From the NCBI GenBank assembly GCA_947487525.1, contig CANKWR010000004.1, positions 1 through 64,000 on the forward strand: a stretch of DNA of 64,000 nucleotides, given 5' to 3'. The notes below the pieces were generated by a model. That model saw only the letters and a list, made by a program, of their open reading frames with translations, was not told where the DNA came from and searched no databases. This document shows positions 52,143 through 63,035 of the stretch, piece by piece (positions within the stretch are counted from its first letter, which is position 1; every line of letters starts with the position of its first letter). The DNA is from Bacteroidota bacterium. Lineage in GTDB: Bacteria > Bacteroidota > Bacteroidia > Chitinophagales > Chitinophagaceae. A program made the translations under genes and the position numbers.

Positions 52143-53063
52143 ATGTCTTTAGTAGTAGTCGGCTCTATGGCCTTTGATGCCATTGAAACACCCTTTGGGA
52201 AAAGTGATAAAATTATTGGTGGTGCTGCAACCTATATAGCTTGGTGCGCATCTAATTTTACCCCAGTGAAACAAATTTCAGTGGTGGGAGGTGACTTTCC
52301 TCAATCTGAATTAGATGCCTTAACCAATCGAGGGGTGAATTTAGAAGGGGTGCAAATTAAAAAAGACGAAAAGACTTTTTTCTGGAGTGGTAAGTATCAT
52401 TTGGATATGAACACCCGCGACACTATAGATACTCAATTAAATGTATTGGAGAACTTTCAACCTGTTGTGCCAGAAAGCTATCAGGATTGTGAAATATTAA
52501 TGTTAGGCAACTTAGTTCCAGGGGTACAAAGTAGCGTAATTAAACAAATGAAAAACCGCCCTAAGTTAATCGTAATGGATACGATGAATTTTTGGATGGA
52601 AATTATGTTAGACGATTTATTACATACTATTAGCTTAGTGGACGTCTTATTGGTGAATGATAGTGAGGCACGTCAATTGAGTGGTGAATATAGCTTAGTG
52701 AAAGCCGCTAAGAAAATCATGGCCATGGGTCCTAAATATTTGATTATTAAGAAAGGAGAACATGGTGCATTGTTGTTCCACGAAAATGAAGTGTTCTTTG
52801 CGCCTGCCTTGCCTTTGGAAGAAGTATTTGATCCAACCGGAGCTGGCGATACTTTTGCTGGTGGTTTTGTTGCATACCTAGCAAAAACAAAAGATTACTC
52901 TTTTGAAAATATGAAATCAGCAATCATTTTAGGTAGTGCTATGGCTAGTTTCTGTGTTGAAAAATTTGGCACACAGCGATTAACTGAAATTGATATGGAG
53001 GAAATTAAACAACGTGTACAATCGTTTGTTTCCTTAGTAAACTTCGATATTGAATTAGTTTAA
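52143..53063 (+). CDS. PfkB-family sugar kinase
   Basis: GGAATYIAWCAS; DPTGAGDTFAGGFVAYLA. Confidence 0.92.
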   Translation: MSLVVVGSMAFDAIETPFGKSDKIIGGAATYIAWCASNFTPVKQISVVGGDFPQSELDALTNRGVNLEGVQIKKDEKTFFWSGKYHLDMNTRDTIDTQLNVLENFQPVVPESYQDCEILMLGNLVPGVQSSVIKQMKNRPKLIVMDTMNFWMEIMLDDLLHTISLVDVLLVNDSEARQLSGEYSLVKAAKKIMAMGPKYLIIKKGEHGALLFHENEVFFAPALPLEEVFDPTGAGDTFAGGFVAYLAKTKDYSFENMKSAIILGSAMASFCVEKFGTQRLTEIDMEEIKQRVQSFVSLVNFDIELV

Positions 53064-53095
53064 TTTGGTGAAATGATCGCATCCAATTAATTTTG
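53064..53095 (+). promoter_or_regulatory. Bacteroidota-type promoter of the asd leader
   Basis: TTTG (53064-53067), 20-nt spacer, TAATTTTG (53088-53095) = TAnnTTTG. Confidence 0.65.
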
Positions 53096-53102
53096 TTGTA
53101 CA

Positions 53103-53147
53103 ATGATGAAAAATAAACATACAAAACAAATCAAAAAACCACGCTAA
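53103..53147 (+). CDS. Candidate 14-aa Lys-rich leader peptide MMKNKHTKQIKKPR
   Basis: ATG ATG AAA AAT AAA CAT ACA AAA CAA ATC AAA AAA CCA CGC TAA; 5/14 Lys; sits between promoter and terminator upstream of asd. Confidence 0.6.
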   Translation: MMKNKHTKQIKKPR

Positions 53148-53188
53148 GCGGAAGGCCTGATTGTTTGTATGCATAAAAATATACCAAG

Positions 53189-53220
53189 AAGCCTTCCTCC
53201 ATCAGGAAGGCTTTTTTCTT
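53189..53220 (+). terminator. Intrinsic terminator/attenuator in asd leader
   Basis: AAGCCTTCC-tccatca-GGAAGGCTT-TTTTCTT, perfect 9-bp stem. Confidence 0.88.
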
Positions 53221-53294
53221 TTTCTACGTCTTTGAAAAAACAGTAGACCTGAAAAAGAAAATCTTGAAAATTTTATTAATAAAAACCAATATCC

Positions 53295-54293
53295 ATGCGC
53301 GTTGCAGTTGTAGGTGCCACAGGGCTAGTAGGCACAAAAATGTTACAAGTACTAACAGAAAGAAATTTCCCCATAACTGAATTAATTCCAGTTGCTTCTG
53401 CACGTTCAGTTGGCAAGGAAGTGATGTTTAAGGGGAAAGCATATAAGGTAGTAGGTATGGAAGATGGGATTGCAGCAAAACCTGCCTTAGCTATTTTTTC
53501 AGCGGGTGGTAGCACTTCTACTGAGTGGGCGCCTAAGTTTGCGGCTGCCGGTATTCGTGTGATTGATAATTCTTCGGCTTGGAGAATGGATCCGACAAAA
53601 AAGTTAGTCGTGCCCGAAGTAAATGCATCCGTGTTGACAGCGGAAGATATGATTATTGCCAATCCAAATTGCTCAACAATTCAAATGGTAGTTGCTTTAC
53701 AACCTTTACATGCGAAATATAAAATTAAGCGTGTTATTGTGAGCACGTATCAAAGTGTCACTGGAACAGGTAAGCAAGCTGTGGATCAATTAATGGAAGA
53801 ACGTGCAGGTAAAACCTTATCTGCAAAAGATATGGCCTATAAATACCAAATTGATTTAAATGCCATTCCTCAAATTGATGTTTTTTTGGAAAATGGATAC
53901 ACGAAAGAGGAAATGAAGATGGTCAAAGAAACTTGCAAAATTATGCAAGATGATAATATCAAGGTAACTGCAACCACCGTGCGTATTCCAGTGATGGGTG
54001 GCCATAGCGAAAGTGTGAATGTTGAATTCGAAAATGAATTTGATTTAAAAGAATTGATTGCTGAATTAGCAGCTGCGCCAGGTGTGGTAGTGCAACAAGA
54101 CGATGCAACGCAATTTTATCCAATGCCTTTGTGGGCACATGAAAAGGACGAAGTATTTGTAGGTCGTTTACGTCGCGACGAAACGCAAGCAAAAACATTA
54201 AATATGTGGATTGTGAGTGATAATTTACGCAAGGGTGCTGCTACCAATGCAGTTCAGATTGCAGAGTACTTAAGCGAACAAGGAATAATTTAG
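53295..54293 (+). CDS. asd: Aspartate-semialdehyde dehydrogenase
   Basis: MRVAVVGATGLVGTKMLQVL; VPEVN; ANPNCSTIQMVVAL; STYQSVTGTGKQA. Confidence 0.97.
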   Translation: MRVAVVGATGLVGTKMLQVLTERNFPITELIPVASARSVGKEVMFKGKAYKVVGMEDGIAAKPALAIFSAGGSTSTEWAPKFAAAGIRVIDNSSAWRMDPTKKLVVPEVNASVLTAEDMIIANPNCSTIQMVVALQPLHAKYKIKRVIVSTYQSVTGTGKQAVDQLMEERAGKTLSAKDMAYKYQIDLNAIPQIDVFLENGYTKEEMKMVKETCKIMQDDNIKVTATTVRIPVMGGHSESVNVEFENEFDLKELIAELAAAPGVVVQQDDATQFYPMPLWAHEKDEVFVGRLRRDETQAKTLNMWIVSDNLRKGAATNAVQIAEYLSEQGII

Positions 54294-54329
54294 TTTTTTA
54301 TAAAAAGAATATTCATGAACCATCTTATG

Positions 54330-54457
54330 CTTCGAGCTCGTCATGGCCGCTAAAATTCATAAACACAAACTAAAAGTCTGAACTCGCACTTTGTGCTCAG
54401 ACATGCAGACTTTTTTTACGTTCGAATTTATAAATTTTTTACGCTATGACTCGAATC
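54330..54457. repeat. Long imperfect inverted repeat enclosing a terminator
   Basis: Arms 54330-54363 and 54419-54457 (TTCGAG..GTCATGGCCG.TAAAATTCATAAAC vs rc ATTCGAGTCATAGCGTAAAAAATTTATAAATTCGAAC). Confidence 0.55.
54372..54417 (+). terminator. Intrinsic terminator after asd
   Basis: AAAAGTCTG...CAGACTTTTTTT. Confidence 0.75.
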
Positions 54458-54501
54458 TCAGCATTAAAATGATTCAATGCTTTCTTTTTTGAAAACAAAA
54501 C

Positions 54502-56598
<2,097 letters not shown>

Positions 56599-56668
56599 CT
56601 AAAATACAAATTGTTTTATCTTTTATTTCGTATTTTGTCATTGTATTGCTTTTATTTTAAGATTGCTT

Positions 56669-57409
56669 ATGACGGAATCTCAACATATTGATGGGCAAAA
56701 TTTGTCAATTCAAGACAAAAATGCCGTTGATTTAGTAAAGTCCTATCCAACGGTTCCTTTAACCGTGGATTGTGTGATTTTTGGATTTGATGAAAACGCA
56801 CTTAAAGTGTTGCTTATTAAAAGCGATCTTATGCAATTTCAAGGTAAACTGACCCTTTTGGGAGACAATGTACAGTCTAATGAGGATTTAGATACTGCGG
56901 CTATTAGGGTGCTCAAACAAAGAACCGGCATGAGTGATGTGTACCTAGAACAGGTACATACATTTAGTAAACCTGATCGGCATCCTGGCGGGCGGGTAAT
57001 TACCACCGTGTACGCCTCCTTATTAAATATCAAGCATTATGAACTTCTTTTGCATGACAATGAGTTAAAATGGCATCCGGTGAATCAAATTACCGAAATG
57101 GCCTTTGACCACAGCATGATATTGGAAACCTGTACACAATGGCTAAGAAAACGTATTCAGGAACATCCATTGGCCTTTAATTTATTGCCAGTCAAATTTT
57201 CATTAAGGCAGCTGCAAAGTGTTTATGAAGCAATCCTGAATGTTAAATTAGATAGGAGAAATTTTCGTAAAAAAGTGGCCTCCACAGGATTTTTATGCGA
57301 CACGGATGAAATGGAAACAAATGTCACGCATCGTCCTGGAAAATTGTACACATTTGATTTTAAATTGTACAATCAAAAGAAGCGAAACTTCATTGGCATT
57401 GATTTCTAA
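56669..57409 (+). CDS. NUDIX-domain regulator, NrtR-like
   Basis: NUDIX-like N-terminal domain (VDCVIFGFDENALKVLLIKSD) with winged-helix C-terminus (FSLRQLQSVYEAILNVKLDRRNFRKKVASTGFL). Confidence 0.87.
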   Translation: MTESQHIDGQNLSIQDKNAVDLVKSYPTVPLTVDCVIFGFDENALKVLLIKSDLMQFQGKLTLLGDNVQSNEDLDTAAIRVLKQRTGMSDVYLEQVHTFSKPDRHPGGRVITTVYASLLNIKHYELLLHDNELKWHPVNQITEMAFDHSMILETCTQWLRKRIQEHPLAFNLLPVKFSLRQLQSVYEAILNVKLDRRNFRKKVASTGFLCDTDEMETNVTHRPGKLYTFDFKLYNQKKRNFIGIDF

Positions 57410-57466
57410 AAAATACTGCTGCTTCCTTAATATTTAATACCTTTATTTATTAATAAATGTATTTGT

Positions 57467-58342
57467 ATGTTGTATTCAATGACGGGGTATGGAAGGGCGG
57501 AAGGTGCTTTTAAAGAAAAAACGTTTTTAGTAGAAGTAAAGTCCTTAAATGGCAAGCAATTTGATTTGCGTTTAAACATGCCTAATTTATTAAAACCCTA
57601 TGAGGTTGAAATAAGAAATAAGCTAAATGAAATGTTGTTCAGGGGAAGTGTGGAGTGTTCTATTTCATTTAAATCCAATGGAGTTGCAAAACCGGTAAGT
57701 ATCAATACTGCACTCGCAAAATCATATTATCAACCCATTATGGAATTAGCGAACGAATTGGGCATTGAAAAAGATAATTTAATAAGTACTTTATTAAAAC
57801 TTCCAGATGTAGTTTCTTCCACCAACGAAGTAATTACGGAAGAGGAGTGGAATGCTATAGTAGGGCTCTTGCATACAGCTATTGAACACTTAATTCAGCA
57901 TCGTTTAGAGGAAGGAAAATCTATTGAAAAAGATTTATTAGAACGCGTTGCTGCCATTGAATCACAACAGGCAATCATTGAAGAACATGAGCCCAATCGA
58001 AGAGTTAAAATTCGAGAAGGGTTGGTAAAATTATTGGAACAACAAGTAGGTGCTGATAAATATGATAACAATAGGTTAGAGCAAGAACTGATTTATTACA
58101 TTGAAAAAATCGACATTTCAGAGGAAAAGGTAAGACTTACCAATCACTGTGTTTACTTTAAGGAGGTGCTCAATGACAAAGAGGCTTCCAAGGGCAAAAA
58201 GCTTTCTTTTATACTACAAGAAATGGGAAGAGAAATTAATACAACAGGTTCAAAAGCCAATGATATTCATATTCAAAAAGCAGTGATTCTAATGAAGGAT
58301 GAGTTAGAAAAAGCAAAAGAGCAAATATTAAATGTTTTATAG
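57467..58342 (+). CDS. YicC-family endoribonuclease-like protein
   Basis: MLYSMTGYGRAEG; C-terminal EMGREINTTGSKANDIHIQKAVILMKDELEKAKEQILNV. Confidence 0.94.
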   Translation: MLYSMTGYGRAEGAFKEKTFLVEVKSLNGKQFDLRLNMPNLLKPYEVEIRNKLNEMLFRGSVECSISFKSNGVAKPVSINTALAKSYYQPIMELANELGIEKDNLISTLLKLPDVVSSTNEVITEEEWNAIVGLLHTAIEHLIQHRLEEGKSIEKDLLERVAAIESQQAIIEEHEPNRRVKIREGLVKLLEQQVGADKYDNNRLEQELIYYIEKIDISEEKVRLTNHCVYFKEVLNDKEASKGKKLSFILQEMGREINTTGSKANDIHIQKAVILMKDELEKAKEQILNVL

Positions 58343-58343
58343 T

Positions 58344-58814
58344 ATGTCGGGGAAAAAAAATATTTTTTCAGTTTTTATGATAACAGTTGTATTGTTTGGC
58401 TGCCAAACGAAACAGCTGTTTGAGCAAAGTACGATTTATCCCGATCACAAATGGGCCTCAAAACAAGTGAACGAATACCAATTTCAAATTAATGATAGCA
58501 CAGTTCCTTATCATGTATATTTTGTAATACGTCACCACAATGCGTATCATTATAAAAACATTTGGATTCAATTAAAAACAGCCGCTCCCAATGATTCTGT
58601 AAGTAAGCAATCGGTTAATTTAAATTTAGCGGATGATATCAAAGGCTGGTTTGGCACCGGAATGGACGACTTGTATGACCAAAGAATTCCCATTAATAGC
58701 AAACCCGTTTATTTTAAAAAAGGAATATACAAGTTTTCCCTTTCGCATACCATGAGAGAGGATCCCTTAGACAATATATTATCAACTGGTATTAGGGTTG
58801 AAAAAGCAAAATAA
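58344..58814 (+). CDS. gldH: Gliding motility lipoprotein GldH
   Basis: Lipobox LFGCQTK; NIWIQLKT, GWFGTGMDDLYDQRIPI. Confidence 0.85.
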   Translation: MSGKKNIFSVFMITVVLFGCQTKQLFEQSTIYPDHKWASKQVNEYQFQINDSTVPYHVYFVIRHHNAYHYKNIWIQLKTAAPNDSVSKQSVNLNLADDIKGWFGTGMDDLYDQRIPINSKPVYFKKGIYKFSLSHTMREDPLDNILSTGIRVEKAK

Positions 58815-58816
58815 CA

Positions 58817-59797
58817 ATGCGGCTTCGTTTAAAGTATAATCATCTGCAGTTTATCAGAATCATTTATTGGCTTTTTTTAGTCTATATGATTGCTGCATTT
58901 ATTTGGTGGTATGTTTCATTGGTGAAACAGAACGACCAAATTGCCAATATTCAGTATAGCAGTATACAAACTAAAGATCCTGCCATTTTAAACAAAAACA
59001 AAGCAATCCTAGATTTTCAAATTAGAAAAACCAAACAATATATTGGTGAGGGAGTGACATTTTTGTGTTTGTTTTTATTAGGGGCAATTTATGTTTACAG
59101 ATCATTGATTAAACAAATCAGGTATTCTAATCAACAACAAAATTTTATGATGGCGGTTACCCATGAATTAAAAACACCCATTGCAATTACGCAACTTAAT
59201 ATAGAAACTATTTTAAAAAGGAATTTGGATGAAGCACAACAAAAAAAAATGCTTGAAAATTCACTATCAGAAACCCAAAGGCTAGATCATTTGTGCAATA
59301 ATATTTTACTTGCTTCGCAATTAGACATGGGCCAGTACCAAAAAAATGAGCAAGCTTTTGATTTTTCTTTTATCGTTCACAATACCCTTGAAAACTTTAA
59401 GACAAGATTTTCACAACGAAAATTTACAGACCATATACAAGAAAATATATTTATTAAAGGAGAGTCCGTTTTAATTCAATTACTCTTGAATAATTTGATA
59501 GACAATGCCATTAAATATGCCACTGCAGACACAAATATTACCGTTAGCTTAGCGGAAGTGCAAGGCAAAATTGTACTTTCGGTTGCTGACGAAGGAGTGG
59601 GTGTGGAGGAAGTAGATCGAGAAAAAATATTTGAGAAATTTTATCGCTCGGGTGCTGAAAATACAAGATTTGCAAAGGGTACGGGACTAGGCTTGTATTT
59701 ATGCAAGCGTATTGCTGAATTTCATAAGGCCAATTTAATAGTATTACCAAATACACCCAAAGGAAGTAACTTCATTTTTACTTATTATCAAAACTAA
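58817..59797 (+). CDS. Sensor histidine kinase
   Basis: Two TM; FMMAVTHELKTPIAITQLNIE; NLIDNAIKYA; GTGLGLYLCKRIAE. Confidence 0.95.
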   Translation: MRLRLKYNHLQFIRIIYWLFLVYMIAAFIWWYVSLVKQNDQIANIQYSSIQTKDPAILNKNKAILDFQIRKTKQYIGEGVTFLCLFLLGAIYVYRSLIKQIRYSNQQQNFMMAVTHELKTPIAITQLNIETILKRNLDEAQQKKMLENSLSETQRLDHLCNNILLASQLDMGQYQKNEQAFDFSFIVHNTLENFKTRFSQRKFTDHIQENIFIKGESVLIQLLLNNLIDNAIKYATADTNITVSLAEVQGKIVLSVADEGVGVEEVDREKIFEKFYRSGAENTRFAKGTGLGLYLCKRIAEFHKANLIVLPNTPKGSNFIFTYYQN

Positions 59798-59798
59798 G

Positions 59799-60494
59799 AT
59801 GTCAAAATATTTAATTTTATTAGTTGAAGACGAAGTTAACCTGCATGATACTTTAAAATTAAATCTTCAGTTAGAAGGTTATGAAGTAAGTTCTGCCTTT
59901 GATGGTCCTGAAGCAATTCGACAAGTTGAGCAAGCCCATTTTGATTTAATTATTTTGGATATCATGTTGCCTGGTATTGATGGGTTTGCCATTACTGAGA
60001 TACTGCGATTAAATAACAATTCAACACCCATTCTTATATTAAGTGCAAAAAACACGAGCGCGAATAAAATACAAGGGCTAAAGACGGGAGCGGATGACTA
60101 TATGACTAAGCCATTTAATTTAGAAGAACTTTTATTGAGAGTAGCTAAATTAATCCAAAAACATACGGCTATTTCGCAGTTCCCCAATACAGAACAATAT
60201 CACTTTTCAGGGAATGAGTTTAATTTTACCTCATTAGAAGTAATTACAAAATCAGGCGAAAAAATAGTACTTACTAAAAAAGAAGCGATGCTATTAAAGC
60301 TGTTAATTGACCATAAAAATACCGTGGTTTCCAGGGAGCATATTCTTCAAACCGTGTGGGGGTATAATGTTTTCCCCAATACCCGCACCATTGACAATTT
60401 TATCCTCAATTTTAGGAAATATTTCGAAACAGACCCCCGTAACCCTGCCCATTTTATATCAATTCGGGGGATTGGTTATAAATTCCAAGATTAA
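59799..60494 (+). CDS. OmpR-family response regulator
   Basis: LLVEDEVNLHDTL, LIILDIMLPGIDGF, winged-helix VVSREHILQTVWGYN. Confidence 0.95.
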   Translation: MSKYLILLVEDEVNLHDTLKLNLQLEGYEVSSAFDGPEAIRQVEQAHFDLIILDIMLPGIDGFAITEILRLNNNSTPILILSAKNTSANKIQGLKTGADDYMTKPFNLEELLLRVAKLIQKHTAISQFPNTEQYHFSGNEFNFTSLEVITKSGEKIVLTKKEAMLLKLLIDHKNTVVSREHILQTVWGYNVFPNTRTIDNFILNFRKYFETDPRNPAHFISIRGIGYKFQD

Positions 60495-60553
60495 CACCAC
60501 AATAGGCAATGTTTTGCCTTTTTTTACGTTAATGCTATAGTTAAATGTAAGCA

Positions 60554-61687
60554 ATGTCATTGTCGTCTATTCAAGATTTTTTACAACCTGTTAATTTAGA
60601 CCTTTTGTCCAAGGACGAAGGATATCGTGATACACAGCTAGGGAAGCATATTTTAGCCAATCAGGGAACACTTCCAGATATTACCAATGCTGATATTGTT
60701 ATTATTGGTGCGGGAGAATGCAGAGGGGCTGGGATTGCGCTGAATGGATACGCAGCTGCCGATGCAATTAGGGCAGCTTTTTACAATTTATACTATTGGC
60801 ATACACAGGTAACCGTTGCGGATTTGGGTAATGTCAAAATTGGCCAAACCCTACAAGATAGTTATGCGGCATTAAGAACAGTTATTTCGGAGTTGATTTT
60901 ACAAAATAAGAAAGTAATTATCATTGGAGGAGCACATGATCTGACATTGGCGCAATACCATGCATACACTTCCATTCCAACATTGGTTAACGCAGTGGTG
61001 GTTGATGCTAAAATTGACTTGGATTTAGAAGCACGACTTCCATCGGATCATTTTTTAGAGGAATTATTTACCGGTCTTCCCAATCATCTAAATCATTATG
61101 CGCATATTGGATTCCAAAGTTACTTTATGCATCCGCATATGCTTGAGACCATTGATAAATTAAGATTTGATTGCTTTAGATTGGGTAAGGTGAGAGAGAA
61201 TATCGAGGAAATGGAACCCGTTATTCGCGATAGTCATTTAATGAGTTTTGATATTAGTGCAATTCAAAATGCACAAGCCCCTGCTAATTTAGTGACCCCT
61301 AACGGATTTAATGGGGAGGAAGCTTGTGTACTTATGCAATATGCAGGTATGAGTTGGAAAACGAGTACGATTGGATTATATGGTTACCAGGCCGAAAGTG
61401 ATCGCAATGATTTAACTGCCATTCAAGTTGCACAAATGCTTTGGTATGTAATGGATGGGGTGCAAAAAGGAAAAAAAGAATTCCCCATTACAGATATAGA
61501 AAGATTCAAGGAATTTCACATTGCTTTTACAGATATTGATACCATGTTTTTACAAAGTAAAAGTACGGGTCGTTGGTGGATGAAACTACATAATAAACAG
61601 TGGTGTCCTTGCAGTTACAAAGATTATTTAGTAGCTTCCAATAACGAAATTCCAGAAAGATGGTTAAGAGCTTTAGAAAGAGAGTAG
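60554..61687 (+). CDS. Arginase/formimidoylglutamase-family protein with degenerate metal-binding motifs
   Basis: GGAHDLTLAQYH; VDAKIDLD; SFDISAIQNAQAP align with arginase-family metal motifs but with substitutions. Confidence 0.8.
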   Translation: MSLSSIQDFLQPVNLDLLSKDEGYRDTQLGKHILANQGTLPDITNADIVIIGAGECRGAGIALNGYAAADAIRAAFYNLYYWHTQVTVADLGNVKIGQTLQDSYAALRTVISELILQNKKVIIIGGAHDLTLAQYHAYTSIPTLVNAVVVDAKIDLDLEARLPSDHFLEELFTGLPNHLNHYAHIGFQSYFMHPHMLETIDKLRFDCFRLGKVRENIEEMEPVIRDSHLMSFDISAIQNAQAPANLVTPNGFNGEEACVLMQYAGMSWKTSTIGLYGYQAESDRNDLTAIQVAQMLWYVMDGVQKGKKEFPITDIERFKEFHIAFTDIDTMFLQSKSTGRWWMKLHNKQWCPCSYKDYLVASNNEIPERWLRALERE

Positions 61688-62970
61688 CAACTTCATTTCA
61701 ATTTATTTTTGTTGCGGTATTTTTATTAACCGCATGTAGTGTACAAAAAGCCCAAAAAACATTATTGACTGCTGCGCCTTTAAAGGGGGCGCATATTGGT
61801 ATCGCGGTGTACAATGCATCAAACGATACCTGGGTGGATAAATACCAGAGCGATCATTATTTTACGCCAGCAAGTAATACTAAAATTCAGTCTTGCTATT
61901 TAGGCATGAAGTATTTAAAGGATTCCATTCCAGGATGGAACTTTGCAGAAAATAAGGACTCTATTTTTTTGATGCCATTAGGAGACCCTAGCTTTTTACA
62001 TCCAGATTTTACCTATCAGCCTGTAGCGGAGTTGATTAAAAATACTAAAAAGCAAATTGTATTATGTACACCTGATTCCGTAGATCAATTTAAAGTATAT
62101 GGGAGAGGTTGGTCATGGGATGATTACGCGTATGACTACCAGCTCGAAAGGAACAGGCTGAATATATATGGCAATGTAGTCACCATTTATAAAAAAGAAA
62201 ATGGCGTTCAAATCAAGCCTAGCTTTTTTACAAAAAATCAAAACCTGCCAGCAACATATACATTATGGACGCGCGAAAAATCAAGTAATCAGTTTTATCC
62301 TACCTCCGACACCTTAAAGAATGCTAAACATCAAGTGCCATTTATTACTGGAAATAATTATAGTGTTGCAAAAGCTTTGATAGAGGATAGTTTGCATCCT
62401 TTTTATCCATTAGTCATTCAAAAAGGCTGGAATCAATCCGCTGCCAAGATAATTAAAACAGTGCCAACGGATACATTGTTAAAAATAATGATGAATCGAA
62501 GCGATAACTTTTTTGCTGAACAAGTTTTATTAATGACCAGTCAGCAATTATTGGGCAAAATGGATGATGCTGCTATTATTGATACTATTTTAAAAACAGA
62601 TTTTTCCGATTTTCCGCAAAAGGCAGCCTGGGCAGATGGCAGTGGCCTTAGTAGGTTTAATTTAACCACACCTGAAAACTACATTGCTTTGTTGCAACAA
62701 ATGGGAAAAGAGTTTCCTATGGAGCGCATCCAAGTCCTTTTTGCAAAAGGGGGAAAAGGCACTTTAGCGGCTTATTATAAAAACATACCGGGTGTTTTGT
62801 ATGCAAAAACAGGTACTTTAGGAAATCAAATTGCATTGAGTGGCTATATCATTACGAATAAAGGAACTAAGTTGTTGTTTTCTGTTTTAGTAGGCAATCA
62901 CCTGAGTTCAACTGCCCCAGTTCGCCATGCAGTAGAGGAATATTTAACTGCAATTATGCATAAATATTAA
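61660..62970 (+). CDS. dacB: D-Ala-D-Ala carboxypeptidase / PBP4 (peptidase S13) family
   Basis: YFTPASNTKIQS (SxxK), MNRSDNFFAEQ (SxN), YAKTGTL (KTG). Confidence 0.93.
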   Translation: MVKSFRKRVATSFQFIFVAVFLLTACSVQKAQKTLLTAAPLKGAHIGIAVYNASNDTWVDKYQSDHYFTPASNTKIQSCYLGMKYLKDSIPGWNFAENKDSIFLMPLGDPSFLHPDFTYQPVAELIKNTKKQIVLCTPDSVDQFKVYGRGWSWDDYAYDYQLERNRLNIYGNVVTIYKKENGVQIKPSFFTKNQNLPATYTLWTREKSSNQFYPTSDTLKNAKHQVPFITGNNYSVAKALIEDSLHPFYPLVIQKGWNQSAAKIIKTVPTDTLLKIMMNRSDNFFAEQVLLMTSQQLLGKMDDAAIIDTILKTDFSDFPQKAAWADGSGLSRFNLTTPENYIALLQQMGKEFPMERIQVLFAKGGKGTLAAYYKNIPGVLYAKTGTLGNQIALSGYIITNKGTKLLFSVLVGNHLSSTAPVRHAVEEYLTAIMHKY

Positions 62971-63035
62971 TTCATTGAGCGGTTCCTTGAATTTGTGAAA
63001 TTAGAAGGTTGCAGTAATTTGCCAATGGAGCTTTT

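Noticed and set aside
54419-54460. TTCGAAT/TCGAATC strings suggesting a tRNA T-arm
   Set aside because: No cloverleaf, acceptor stem or anticodon arm could be built around them; they form the arms of an inverted repeat.
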